This document shows, in pieces, positions 18,710-27,834 of a DNA stretch of 64,000 bases (within the stretch, counting starts at the first letter, position 1; the number at the start of each line of letters is the position of its first letter). Under the pieces are notes generated by a model. It was not told where the DNA came from. It worked only from the letters and a program-made list of their open reading frames with translations, and made no database searches. This stretch comes from Anatilimnocola aggregata. GTDB taxonomy: Bacteria; Planctomycetota; Planctomycetia; Pirellulales; Pirellulaceae. A program made the translations under genes and the position numbers. The DNA lies in assembly GCF_007747655.1 (NCBI RefSeq), contig NZ_CP036274.1:744001-808000 (forward strand). The letters run 5' to 3'.

Positions 18710-19690
18710 TCACTCCAGATGTTTCAGCACTTGTTGGCGAAGCTTGGGCAGATCAATCTGCTCGCCCGCGGCGGGGAAGGGATGCGAGAGGAGAAACCAT
18801 TCTTCGGTGAACGCAGCCGACTCGCCTGGTTGCAAGCGCTCACGCGGGCCGATGGGTTCGAGCTCAATCCGCGCGCCGGCGGGATACCACACCGAAAGCG
18901 TGAGTCCAGCTGCTTCGCTATAGACACGATCGGGGAACGTCGGAAACCGCTTCACGAACAGCACATCGCCCGGCAGCAGGTATGCCAACCAGCCCGCATA
19001 AGAATCGAAGCCGAGCTTCGGCTTGCGCGGCGGCCCGAGTATCTCTAAGAAGCCGTCGCGCTCGCGAATCTTCTCATCTTGATTGCGAACGTTGATGATC
19101 GCCGAATCTTCGTACATCGCATATTTGCTAGGAAACCGACTCTGCCCTTGCAGTGGCACGAGGCAAATGCCGCCCCCGGGCGAAAACGATCGCCCCCAGT
19201 GACAAACCTCGCGCGGCTGGGACGAAATGTTCGTCATTGTCTGCCGAATCAGCAAGCTGCCGCCGGCTTTCAATTCAAAGTCGCGAGTTAACTGCATCCC
19301 GGTAGCTTCGTCCTTGACGCTAATCAGTTGCGCCGCCGATTCGCCACTGACTTTGCCGCTCCATGGACCTGACCAAAGCTGCGGATGCGGGGCAATCGTC
19401 AGCTCCGGGCCGATATCAAACCGCCCCGCGCTCATGGGCCGCGGCTTGCCTGCTTCCGGCTGCTGCTCTTTATCATCGAGCCACAGCGCCTGCTTGCCCG
19501 CGCGCGAGAACTCCAGCGCGCGACCGCCGAAGGTGGTTAGTAATGCGCGGGACTCGCCGCGGACTAATTCGATTGCATTCGCATCGCCGTGCGAGCTGAT
19601 GACTTTCGCCGCTGGTTCCGCGGACAGGGCGGACGAAGCGACCATTGCCAGTGAAACCGCAACCAAACAAAAACAACTGCGATGCAACAT
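18710..19690 (-). CDS. Secreted DUF4380-like (galactose-mutarotase-fold) protein
   Basis: 326 residues with a signal peptide (MLHRSCFCLVAVSLAMVASSALSAEP). The body resembles DUF4380, a family with an aldose-epimerase-like beta-sandwich: IELVRGESRALLTTFGGRALEF, GGSLLIRQTMTNIS, VCHWGRSFSPGG and ESAAFTEEWFLL. No catalytic assignment can be made. Its TGA stop lies inside the Shine-Dalgarno region of the SMP-30 gene that follows. Together with that lactonase and the sialidase/GH32-like gene, this suggests one extracellular sugar-processing operon, an inference from spacing and strand. Confidence 0.75.
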   Translation of the reverse strand: MLHRSCFCLVAVSLAMVASSALSAEPAAKVISSHGDANAIELVRGESRALLTTFGGRALEFSRAGKQALWLDDKEQQPEAGKPRPMSAGRFDIGPELTIAPHPQLWSGPWSGKVSGESAAQLISVKDEATGMQLTRDFELKAGGSLLIRQTMTNISSQPREVCHWGRSFSPGGGICLVPLQGQSRFPSKYAMYEDSAIINVRNQDEKIRERDGFLEILGPPRKPKLGFDSYAGWLAYLLPGDVLFVKRFPTFPDRVYSEAAGLTLSVWYPAGARIELEPIGPRERLQPGESAAFTEEWFLLSHPFPAAGEQIDLPKLRQQVLKHLE

Positions 19691-19760
19691 AGGTGGGCCT
19701 GAGCGCTGGGAGGTGAGGTCGCGTTATAGTACCCGGTCGCTACGGCGGAATGCCAGCTTT

Positions 19761-20843
19761 TTAAGTCCCCTCGTCAAGTTTCCGCCCCAGCGCAAGTTCC
19801 AGTTCTCGCTCTAATATTCCCAGCAGTTCTGCTGCGGGAAACGCGCGCGCCAGCGGAGCGCCTTGCCCCGCGAGATAAGCGCCGTAACCCGGCACACCGG
19901 CCCCTTTGGCCGCGGCGATCAATTGCTTGGCTGCGTCGTAGGCAACGGGATAAGCGGGAACGTCATCATCGCTGGCCGCGGCAACAAGTTCCGTCAGCCG
20001 GTTGGGCAAAGCGCGAGCATCGCGACCGGAGAGGCGGCGGGTGACAAATGTCTGCTCGGCAACTGGGCTGAAGAGGGTTGCTCGATAGTCTTCACTGGCG
20101 GCCGATTCAGGGCACGCAATGAAAGCAGTCCCCAGTTGAGCTGCACTTGCTCCGAGCGAAAGAACAGCTGCGATGCCAGCACCGTCCATAATTCCCCCCG
20201 CTGCAATCACCGGCAGCGAGATCTGACGCTCGATCAACCTCGTGAGCGCGAATACTCCCAACTTGTCGTCGCCGCGCGCGGGATCAAATACTCCCCGGTG
20301 TCCACCCGCCTCGTAACCCTGAGCGATAACTCCATCGAGACCCGCATTGGCGATGGCCCGCGCTTCGGACAAGTTCGTCGCCGACGCCAGCAAAACCGTG
20401 CCCGGGTTTCGCAGCCCGGCGAGCCATTCCTCACTGGGCAAGCCGAAATGAAAACTGATTACCGGCGGGCGCTCGGTGCGCATCAATTCGAACATCGCTT
20501 CATTTTCTACGAAGCTCGGGTAATTCGCGCGCAGTTGCTGAGGTGCCTGCGTACCAAACTGAGCGAAAGCGGGAGTGAACCGGGCGAGCCAGGCTGCTTC
20601 CTTGGCGGTGTCGCTGACTGCCCGTTCGTGGCAAAAGAGATTGACTTGAAAGGGGCGGTCGGTGAGCGCCCGCGTCTCGGCAATCATCTTGCGCGCGGTG
20701 GCCACGTCCGCCGAACCAATTCCCAGCGAGCCGAGTCCCCCGGCGTTGCAAACCGCTGCGGCTAGCGCCGGTGTCGATACTCCCGCCATCGGTGCCTGAA
20801 TGATTGGCAGGCGAATCCGCAGTTTCTGCAACAAGTCATTCAC
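19761..20843 (-). CDS. Nitronate monooxygenase (2-nitropropane dioxygenase family)
   Basis: 360 residues, no signal peptide, expected to be a cytoplasmic FMN enzyme with a TIM barrel. Family signatures are the N-terminal LPIIQAPMAGVSTPALAAAV, then NAGGLGSLG, QVNLFCH, GVIAQGYEAGGHRG, ISLPVIAAGGIMDGAGIAAVLSLGASAAQLGTAF (shown here only as family blocks) and FVTRRLSGRDARAL. The His-Arg-Gly after EAGG matches the class I catalytic-His region. The enzyme oxidises propionate-3-nitronate and related nitroalkanes to aldehydes plus nitrite. It is divergently oriented to the copper amine oxidase, with a 162-base shared upstream region between the two starts. Confidence 0.9.
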   Translation of the reverse strand: MNDLLQKLRIRLPIIQAPMAGVSTPALAAAVCNAGGLGSLGIGSADVATARKMIAETRALTDRPFQVNLFCHERAVSDTAKEAAWLARFTPAFAQFGTQAPQQLRANYPSFVENEAMFELMRTERPPVISFHFGLPSEEWLAGLRNPGTVLLASATNLSEARAIANAGLDGVIAQGYEAGGHRGVFDPARGDDKLGVFALTRLIERQISLPVIAAGGIMDGAGIAAVLSLGASAAQLGTAFIACPESAASEDYRATLFSPVAEQTFVTRRLSGRDARALPNRLTELVAAASDDDVPAYPVAYDAAKQLIAAAKGAGVPGYGAYLAGQGAPLARAFPAAELLGILERELELALGRKLDEGT

Positions 20844-21005
20844 GCAGCGACTCCTCGCGAATACAACTTTTCAACCAACCCATTGTTGAGCGCCGCGCTA
20901 CGAACCACTAGCAGGCCAGTATCGATGTTTGTCCCGCGCGCGGACGGTTGTTATATTGCGACTCAGGCGGGTAGGGATCGTTGTCTTCATATCGGAACCC
21001 GCACC

Positions 21006-22976
21006 ATGTCTGAGTTGCTGCAGCTTGCCTCACCATCTACCAAGCCTTCCTCGAACGGCCATCCTCTCGCGCCGCATCCACTCGAGCCCCTGACGGCTGC
21101 GGAAGTTGCCCAAGCAGTTTCTATCCTGCGCGCGGCGAGCAAACTCACACCGACCACGCGGATCGTGTCGATTGCCTTGCAAGAACCGGCGAAAGAGCTG
21201 GTCCATCAAGGGGCAGCGAACATTCCCCGCGCAGCATTTGCGGTGTTGTTCGATAATGGTGCGAACGCCTGTTACGAAGCGGCCCTGTCGTTGGCGACGA
21301 ATTCGCTCACGTCGTTCCGCCATATTCCCGGCGCGCAGCCCACAATGACCATCGATGAGCAGGTCGAGTGCGAGCAGGCCGTGCTGAACAGCGACGAATT
21401 CAAAGCGAAGCTGAAAGAGCACTATGGCGTCGATGGCACCGAACTGGTGATGGTCGATATCTGGAGCGCTGGGAATTATGGCAGTGAAGAAGATCGGACG
21501 CGCCGCCTTGCTCGGCCCCTCTGCTTCTTGCGTAGCGACGCGACCGATAACGGCTACGTCCGCCCCATCGAAGGACTGCGCCCGGTCGTCGACTTGAACA
21601 CGATGCAAGTGATTCGCGTGGAAGATTATGGCCGCTGGCCCTTGCCGCCCGGCGAGGCGAATTATGCAGCCACGCGCGTGCCAAATCAGCGGCCAGACCT
21701 CAAGCCAATCGACATCACCCAGCCCGCTGGCCCCAGCTTTGAAGTGAACGGCTATCAAGTCCGCTGGCAGAAGTGGAACTTCGTCATCGGCTTCAATGCC
21801 CGCGAAGGACTCACGCTGCATCACCTGCGCTACAACGACGCCGGCCAAGAGCGCTCGATTCTGTACCGCGCAAGTCTGACCGAGATGGTCGTGCCGTATG
21901 GCGACCCCGGCCCGACGCAGCGCCGCAAGAACGCGTTCGATGTCGGCGAATATGGGATGGGCATGTGCGCGAACAGTCTCGAACTGGGTTGCGACTGCCT
22001 CGGGCTGATCAAGTACTTCGACGCGCACATGTGCACGAGTCGCGGCGAGCCACTGCTGATTAAGAACGCCATTTGCATGCACGAAGAAGACTACGGCATC
22101 GGTTGGAAGCATACCGACCGTCGCCTGCCCGAGACGCCCGAAGTTCGCCGCTCGCGCCGGCTGGTGATTTCGTCCGTCTCGACCGTCGAGAACTACGAAT
22201 ACGGTTTCTTCTGGTATCTGTATCAGGACGGCAACATCCAACTCGAAGTCAAACTAACCGGCATCCTCTCGCTTGGTGCTGCCGGACCCGAAGCTAAGCC
22301 CAAGTACGGCACACTCATCGCGCCGCAATTGTATGCGCCCAATCACCAGCACTTCTTCAACGTGCGTCTCGATTTCGATTTGGACGGTCAGCCCAACACA
22401 GTGCTGCAAGTCGATGCCGTCGCCGATGAACTTGATGAAAACAATCCGTTCGAGAATGCCTTCTATGCCAAATCGACGAAGTTGCTCAGTGAGTCGCAGG
22501 CCCGCGCGCATTTGAACTTGGAAACGTGCCGCACGTGGCGCATCGTCAACGAGCAGTCGCTCAATAGCGTGGGGGAACCGGTCGGCTATAAGTTCTTTCC
22601 CGGCGACAATGCGTTTCCGCTTGCTTCGAAGAATGCCTGGTGGCGCAAGCGAGCAGGCTTCGTCGAGAGTCACGTCTGGGTCACGCCGTTCCATGAGGCA
22701 GAGAACTATGGCGCGGGCGACTATCCCAATCAGAGCAGCGGGGGGGATGGGTTGATTCGCTGGACCGCGCAGGACCGGCCGATTGCCAACACCGACGTCG
22801 TCTTCTGGTACACCTTTGGTCACACCCACATTCCGCGGGCCGAAGACTATCCTGTGATGCCTACCGCATACATCGGCTTTTTGCTCAAACCGAGCGGCTT
22901 CTTCTCACAAAATCCGGCGAACGATGTGCCACCTTCGCCCAGGAAGCAAGGGGCGAGCAAGTCTTGCTGCCATTGA
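21006..22976 (+). CDS. Copper-containing primary amine oxidase
   Basis: 656 residues from ATG 21006 (GGA about 9 bases upstream); the longer frame from 20883 gives an Arg-rich leader without family similarity. All hallmark residues are visible: Tyr397 in the NYEY motif that is converted to topaquinone, copper ligands His446 and His448 in HQHFF, the third ligand His608 in HIPRAEDYPVMP, and the likely catalytic base Asp300 in PYGDPG. The enzyme oxidises primary amines to aldehydes with release of ammonia and hydrogen peroxide. No signal peptide is seen, so a cytoplasmic location is predicted, in contrast to E. coli TynA. The tail ends in Lys/Ser/Cys-rich residues (GASKSCCH). Confidence 0.95.
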   Translation: MSELLQLASPSTKPSSNGHPLAPHPLEPLTAAEVAQAVSILRAASKLTPTTRIVSIALQEPAKELVHQGAANIPRAAFAVLFDNGANACYEAALSLATNSLTSFRHIPGAQPTMTIDEQVECEQAVLNSDEFKAKLKEHYGVDGTELVMVDIWSAGNYGSEEDRTRRLARPLCFLRSDATDNGYVRPIEGLRPVVDLNTMQVIRVEDYGRWPLPPGEANYAATRVPNQRPDLKPIDITQPAGPSFEVNGYQVRWQKWNFVIGFNAREGLTLHHLRYNDAGQERSILYRASLTEMVVPYGDPGPTQRRKNAFDVGEYGMGMCANSLELGCDCLGLIKYFDAHMCTSRGEPLLIKNAICMHEEDYGIGWKHTDRRLPETPEVRRSRRLVISSVSTVENYEYGFFWYLYQDGNIQLEVKLTGILSLGAAGPEAKPKYGTLIAPQLYAPNHQHFFNVRLDFDLDGQPNTVLQVDAVADELDENNPFENAFYAKSTKLLSESQARAHLNLETCRTWRIVNEQSLNSVGEPVGYKFFPGDNAFPLASKNAWWRKRAGFVESHVWVTPFHEAENYGAGDYPNQSSGGDGLIRWTAQDRPIANTDVVFWYTFGHTHIPRAEDYPVMPTAYIGFLLKPSGFFSQNPANDVPPSPRKQGASKSCCH

Positions 22977-23114
22977 TCTGAAAGATTTGGCAAACACAGA
23001 GACCTCGCGGAAGTTTGCTCTCCGCCCGCGCGGCCGATATCATCCGGGCTCACGTTCTCTACATTTAGTGTGTTCGCTTCCCGCCCGTTTGTTTCCTGCC
23101 CACGAGGTCCTCTC

Positions 23115-25145
23115 ATGCGTGTGCTTTCGTGCTTTGTCGCGCTGCTGATCGTTGTTCCCCTCGTCGCTACTGCTCAGCAGTCTGAGTTGCCGTCGGCAGA
23201 TGAGTTGAAGAAGGCGCTCGCCGAACCGATCATCACCGACACCACCACGCAGCAGGAGGTGGAAGCGTTTTGCGAAGCGCGGGTGCTGAAGTTTCCTGCT
23301 GAAGGCGCGCCGGAGTTGAAGACGCCCGAGGCCTGGCAGAAGTACATTGCCGGAGTGCGCGAGAACGTCCTGCAGAATGTCGTCTATCGTGGCGCAGCTG
23401 CCGAGTGGCGAGACTACAACGGCAAGATCGAGTGGCAAGATTCAATCGAAGGGGGCGAAGGTTACACGATCAAGAAGGTGCGGTTCGAAGCGGTGCCGGG
23501 CATGTGGATTCCGGCAGTCGTGTATGAACCGACCAAGCGCAGCGGCAAGTTGCCCGTGTTCTTGAATGTGAACGGGCACGATAGCGCCGGCAAGGCCGCG
23601 CGGTACAAGCAGATTCGCTGCATCAACATGGCCAAGCGGGGCATGCTGGTGATGAACCTCGAATGGATGGGGATGGGACAACTGCGCACGCCGGGCTTCT
23701 CGCACGCCAAGATCAATCAACTCGACCTATGCGGCACCGGCGGCGTGGCCACGCATTTTTTGGCGATGAAGCGCGGGCTCGATATTCTCCTCTCGCAGGC
23801 CGCGGCTGACCCGACACGCGTAGGAGTCGCGGGACTCTCCGGCGGCGGCTGGCAGACGATCTTCTTCACCGCGCTCGACTCGCGCGTCACGCTGTCGAAT
23901 CCGGTGGCTGGCTACTCTAGCTTTTTCACACGCATTCATTACTACAGCGACTTGGGCGATTCCGAACAAACGCCCGTCGATCTGGCTGCCAATGGCGACT
24001 ATGCCCACCTGACCGCAATGCTTGCTCCGCGCGTGGCCTTGCTGACGTTCAACGAAAAAGACAACTGCTGCTTTGCCGCGCCCCATGCCTTGCCGCCGCT
24101 GTTGGCAGCGACACGGCCCGTGTATCAACTGCTCGGCAAGCCGACCAATCTGCACGACCACATCAATTACGATCCGGGCAATCACAACTTCGAGCGCGAT
24201 AATCGCGAAGCACTTTACAAAGTGATTGGCCAGCATTGGTACGAGGGAGATAGCAGTTTCTCGGCGACAGAAATTGAATGTGCAGCTGAAGTGAAAAAGG
24301 GAGACGAGCTGAAGGTTGAACTGCCCGCCGAGAATCTCGACTTGCAACAGTTGGCATTGCAGTTGGCGAAGTCGCTGCCGCGTGGTCAGGCGACGATCGA
24401 GCAAGTGGCGCAAGCTCTGCGATTGCCGACCGAGCATCGAATCGCAGCCAAAACATCGGGCGAGGGCTCGGTTGGCGAAATCAAGCTGGTCCGTTATCAG
24501 TTGCGTCTGGGAGACACCTGGACGGTTCCTGCCGTTGAGTTCCTGGCAACTGGTACACCGGCAGACAGCAAAGGAACCGTCATCCTGCTGGCCGATGAAG
24601 GGCGTGCTGCCATTGCAGAGCAGGTTCGTCAGTCCCTGGCAGACGGCTGGAATGTGCTGGCCGTCGATCCGTTTTACTTTGGCGAGGCGAAAGTCAAAAA
24701 CAAGAACTGGCTGTTTGCCATTTTGATGGCCAGCGTGGGCGAACGTCCCCTCGGCGTGCAAGCCGCGCAGGTGCAACAGGTTGCTCAGTGGCTGAAAGCC
24801 CAACGCAATGCCAAGCAGGTGCGCGTGGCAACAGTTGGACCGCGGACCAGTTTGATCGCCCTGGCTGCGGCCGCCACCGACGCCAAGAGCATCGACAGTC
24901 TGCGATTGCAGGGCTCGCTTGGTTCGCTCAAGGAAGTGATTGAGAATGGGGGCACCGTCGACAAAACCCCCGAGCAATTCTGCTTCGGACTGCTTGAAAC
25001 GGCCGACATCGCGCAGCTCACGACGCTGGTCGCCCCGCGCCATGTGCAATTCGTCGAGCCCAGTGACCGGGTGAAGCAGGAACTGGCCGGACTGGCGGCC
25101 GTTTATCAGAAGCTGGGGCAGGCCTTCGATCCGCTGGCGCAGTGA
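23115..25145 (+). CDS. Secreted alpha/beta-hydrolase (acetyl-xylan-esterase-like) with degenerate second hydrolase domain
   Basis: 676 residues from ATG 23115, with signal peptide MRVLSCFVALLIVVPLVATA; the start at 23070 is upstream of a poor leader. Residues about 125-400 form an alpha/beta hydrolase: VPGMWIPAVVYEP, FLNVNGHDSAG, the nucleophile elbow GLSGGGW (Ser242) and a probable catalytic His in DPGNHNFERDN. The family includes acetyl xylan esterases and related deacetylases of plant or algal polysaccharides. Residues about 430-676 resemble a second hydrolase (TVILLADEGRAA, GWNVLAVDPFYFGEA), but the elbow position reads VGPRTS, without a normal GxSxG, so this half is probably non-catalytic. 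Confidence 0.85.
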   Translation: MRVLSCFVALLIVVPLVATAQQSELPSADELKKALAEPIITDTTTQQEVEAFCEARVLKFPAEGAPELKTPEAWQKYIAGVRENVLQNVVYRGAAAEWRDYNGKIEWQDSIEGGEGYTIKKVRFEAVPGMWIPAVVYEPTKRSGKLPVFLNVNGHDSAGKAARYKQIRCINMAKRGMLVMNLEWMGMGQLRTPGFSHAKINQLDLCGTGGVATHFLAMKRGLDILLSQAAADPTRVGVAGLSGGGWQTIFFTALDSRVTLSNPVAGYSSFFTRIHYYSDLGDSEQTPVDLAANGDYAHLTAMLAPRVALLTFNEKDNCCFAAPHALPPLLAATRPVYQLLGKPTNLHDHINYDPGNHNFERDNREALYKVIGQHWYEGDSSFSATEIECAAEVKKGDELKVELPAENLDLQQLALQLAKSLPRGQATIEQVAQALRLPTEHRIAAKTSGEGSVGEIKLVRYQLRLGDTWTVPAVEFLATGTPADSKGTVILLADEGRAAIAEQVRQSLADGWNVLAVDPFYFGEAKVKNKNWLFAILMASVGERPLGVQAAQVQQVAQWLKAQRNAKQVRVATVGPRTSLIALAAAATDAKSIDSLRLQGSLGSLKEVIENGGTVDKTPEQFCFGLLETADIAQLTTLVAPRHVQFVEPSDRVKQELAGLAAVYQKLGQAFDPLAQ

Positions 25146-25295
25146 GGAATTACTCGAAAAGCAGCAGCAAGCAGAGTTTGCGACAAACGGGGCCGGAGGT
25201 TACACTAAAAGGCCCGCCTGGGGCCCGGCCAAAATCGCGAAAATCGCGCGCGGCGTGCTCCGTTTATCACGTTCTCTGCTGGCTCTGTACTCGCT

Positions 25296-27749
25296 ATGTA
25301 TTCAGGTTCTCAGCGTCGCTCATCCCCCACGTCCATCGCCGCGATGATGGCAGCTGTTTTGCTTGTCGCCGGCACAGCGAATTTCTCCAAAGCTGCTACT
25401 CCGGCCGAAGCTGAGTTCGACAAGGTCGTGCAGCCGTTTTTGCAGCAATACTGTGACCGCTGCCATACCGAAAAACTACATGAAGGCGAATTCCGGCTCG
25501 ATACACTGGCTCGCGATGTGGCCAACGGCCCTTCCGGCATGAAATGGGCCGAAGTGTTGGAACGGATCAGTTCGGCCCAAATGCCCCCCGCAGATGAACC
25601 GCAGCCCAAGATCGAAGACGCGACGAAGATCGTCGAATGGCTGGCGATGAAGTTGAAAGAAGGGGAAGCGACGCGCCTTGCCAAGCGCGAACTAGTGACG
25701 TTCAACAAGTTGACCCGCGCGGAGTATGCCAACACGGTGCGCGACTTGCTCGGCGTCGGCTTCGATGCCACCGATCCCACCGGCCTGGCCGAAGACGAGG
25801 CGTGGCACGGCTTCGAGCGGATTGGCTCGGTACTGTCGCTATCGCCGTCACATGTCGAAAAGTATTTTGGTGCCGCCGAATCGATTCTCACCGAAGCGTT
25901 TCCCGAGAAGCCACCGGTCAAGTTTTTGAAGAAGAAAGATGCGCTCGACCTGCGCGGCGGTGGCAATCGCGAGGATTTGGCCGCAGCTGGGCTGGCCGAC
26001 AAAGTCCGCGTCGACTTGTGGCCCGGGCACGATTTGATTGGCGGCCGTCCTGGTCCCGGTCAAGCCCTCCCTGCAGCCGGCGATTACAAAGTGCGCATTC
26101 AACTGAGCGGCCTGCAGCCGAAAAACGGTCGGGCTCCGCACCTGACGGTGTATGCAACCGATCTCGACCGCATGCTGTTTGAAACCGATGTGGTCGCGCC
26201 CGAAGACAAGCCAATCGTCGTCGAGTTCACCACGCACTTGCCAGCTGGCAATCTCAATCTGCGGGTGACGAACGACGTTCCTGGCCCTTCGAACTTGCCT
26301 CGCTCGGGTCGATCCGATCCGCGGATTCCGTTCTTTAGCATCAAAGATGGTCGCCGCCCGTGGCAAATGAAACTGACCGACGAAGAGGGCGCGCCGCTGT
26401 GGCCCTTCTTGATTGTCGATTGGATCGAATGGTCCGGCCCGCTGGTCGACGACGGCCCGACCTATGCTCAGCGCGAATACTTGCCCGCCGATAGCAACGA
26501 CCGCGAACAAGTGCGGGCCGCGCTGGCGAAGTTCACCACGCGGGCCTTTCGCCGTCCCGCGCGGCCTGAAGAAGTGGATCGCTATTTCCAACTCGTCGAA
26601 AGTGAAATGGCTAGCGGCGAAAAGTTCTTGCCGGCCATGAAGACCGCCATGCTCGCCATTCTCTGCTCGAAGAACTTCATCTACCTGGTCGAAGGTTCGT
26701 CGGAAAGCAATGAGATTCAACTCAACGATTTTGAACTCGCTTCGCGCCTGTCGTACTTCATTTGGAGCACCATGCCCGATGACGAACTGATGGCAGTCGC
26801 CCAGAGTGGCAAGCTCCGCGAGCCCGCCGAACTAAAAAAGCAAGTGCGGCGACTGCTCGCCGATCCCCGAGCGGCCCGGTTCGCCAAGCAGTTCCCCCGC
26901 AACTGGCTGCAGCTGCAAATGGTCGGCATGTTTCCGCCCGACAAGAAACTCTATCCCGATTACGACTCGCACCTCGAACAGAGCATGATCGGCGAAACGA
27001 CCGAGTATTTTCGCGAAGTGCTGCAACAGAACCTAAGCTTGCGTGAGTTTCTTACGTCGGACTGGACGATGATCAATCCGCGATTGGCGATGCACTATGA
27101 ACTGACTTCGCCCACGCAAGATCGCTTCGAACGGGTGTCGCTCACGCCCGCAGACCATCGGGGCGGTTTGCTCACACAGGCAGCGATTTTGAGTCTCACC
27201 TCCGATGGCACTCGGCATCGCCCCGTGCATCGCGGCAAGTGGGTCCTTGAGTCGATCGTCGGCAAGTCACCGCCACCGCCGCCAGCTAATGTAAAGCCCA
27301 TCGAACCGACACCGGCCATGCAACCGAAGGCGACGCTGCGAATGAAACTCGACGCGCATAAGAGCGACGCCAGTTGTGCCTCGTGCCATAAGCGAATCGA
27401 TCCGCTCGGCTTTGCTTTCGACAATTACGACGCGATCGGCCGGTGGCGAACGCACGAGATCGTCAGCGATGGTGACGGCGATAATCCGAAGGTCGATGCC
27501 AGTGGCGAAATGGTCGACGGCCGAAAGTTTGCCAACGCCGAAGAATTCAAACAAATTCTGGCAGCCGATTTAGAAACGTTTAACGCCGCTTTCGTGGAAA
27601 AATTGGCCATTTTTGCCACGCGACGGGTAATGACCATTGCCGATCGCGAGTCGCTGGCGAAGGTAGCCAAGCAAAGCAAAACTGCCGACTATAAACTACA
27701 GTCCGTCGTCGAAAACCTGGTTCTGTCCGACTTGTTTCAAAAACGGTAG
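25296..27749 (+). CDS. DUF1592-family planctomycete cytochrome-like protein, second copy
   Basis: 817 residues. The leader MYSGSQRRSSPTSIAAMM runs into a hydrophobic core ending near SKAATPAE; internal ATGs at 25344 and 25347 are also possible starts. CxxCH motifs lie at residues 53-57 (CDRCH) and near 694 (CASCH). The module order matches the 804-residue protein at 5155-7569, with which it shares long blocks such as WAEVLERISSAQMPP, RAEYANTVRDLLGV, MFPPDKKLYPDYD and SDGTRHRPVHRGKWV. First gene of the second DUF1592-DUF1552-novel-family cassette, on the opposite strand from the first. Exported; electron-transfer role suggested by haem motifs, no assigned reaction. Confidence 0.92.
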   Translation: MYSGSQRRSSPTSIAAMMAAVLLVAGTANFSKAATPAEAEFDKVVQPFLQQYCDRCHTEKLHEGEFRLDTLARDVANGPSGMKWAEVLERISSAQMPPADEPQPKIEDATKIVEWLAMKLKEGEATRLAKRELVTFNKLTRAEYANTVRDLLGVGFDATDPTGLAEDEAWHGFERIGSVLSLSPSHVEKYFGAAESILTEAFPEKPPVKFLKKKDALDLRGGGNREDLAAAGLADKVRVDLWPGHDLIGGRPGPGQALPAAGDYKVRIQLSGLQPKNGRAPHLTVYATDLDRMLFETDVVAPEDKPIVVEFTTHLPAGNLNLRVTNDVPGPSNLPRSGRSDPRIPFFSIKDGRRPWQMKLTDEEGAPLWPFLIVDWIEWSGPLVDDGPTYAQREYLPADSNDREQVRAALAKFTTRAFRRPARPEEVDRYFQLVESEMASGEKFLPAMKTAMLAILCSKNFIYLVEGSSESNEIQLNDFELASRLSYFIWSTMPDDELMAVAQSGKLREPAELKKQVRRLLADPRAARFAKQFPRNWLQLQMVGMFPPDKKLYPDYDSHLEQSMIGETTEYFREVLQQNLSLREFLTSDWTMINPRLAMHYELTSPTQDRFERVSLTPADHRGGLLTQAAILSLTSDGTRHRPVHRGKWVLESIVGKSPPPPPANVKPIEPTPAMQPKATLRMKLDAHKSDASCASCHKRIDPLGFAFDNYDAIGRWRTHEIVSDGDGDNPKVDASGEMVDGRKFANAEEFKQILAADLETFNAAFVEKLAIFATRRVMTIADRESLAKVAKQSKTADYKLQSVVENLVLSDLFQKR

Positions 27750-27759
27750 GTCCTCGCAA

Positions 27760-27811
27760 CGTGGGCTTTAGCCCACGCTACAAACATATCACCGTGGGCA
27801 AAAAGCCCACG
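27760..27811. repeat. Twin short hairpins of the CGTGGGC...GCCCACG family
   Basis: Two tandem palindromes fill the gap between the DUF1592 and DUF1552 genes: 27760-27777 (CGTGGGCT, two-base loop, AGCCCACG) and 27793-27811 (CGTGGGC, AAAAA, GCCCACG). The first is followed by GCTAC. The same core with the same GCTAC flank recurs at 48975-49032, so this is a dispersed repeat rather than a gene-specific site. They may be REP-like elements; a role in differential expression within the operon is possible but not shown. Confidence 0.8.
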
Positions 27812-27834
27812 CAACTCCAGGAAGGGTCCGCAGC

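Noticed and set aside
21030-22241. 403-residue minus-strand open frame over the amine oxidase gene
   Set aside because: Antisense shadow of the copper amine oxidase; Ala/Arg/His-rich with no signal, motif or domain, and the plus-strand gene has full family evidence.
23727-25049. 440-residue minus-strand open frame over the esterase gene
   Set aside because: Antisense shadow in GC-rich sequence; Gln/Arg/His-rich without domain pattern.
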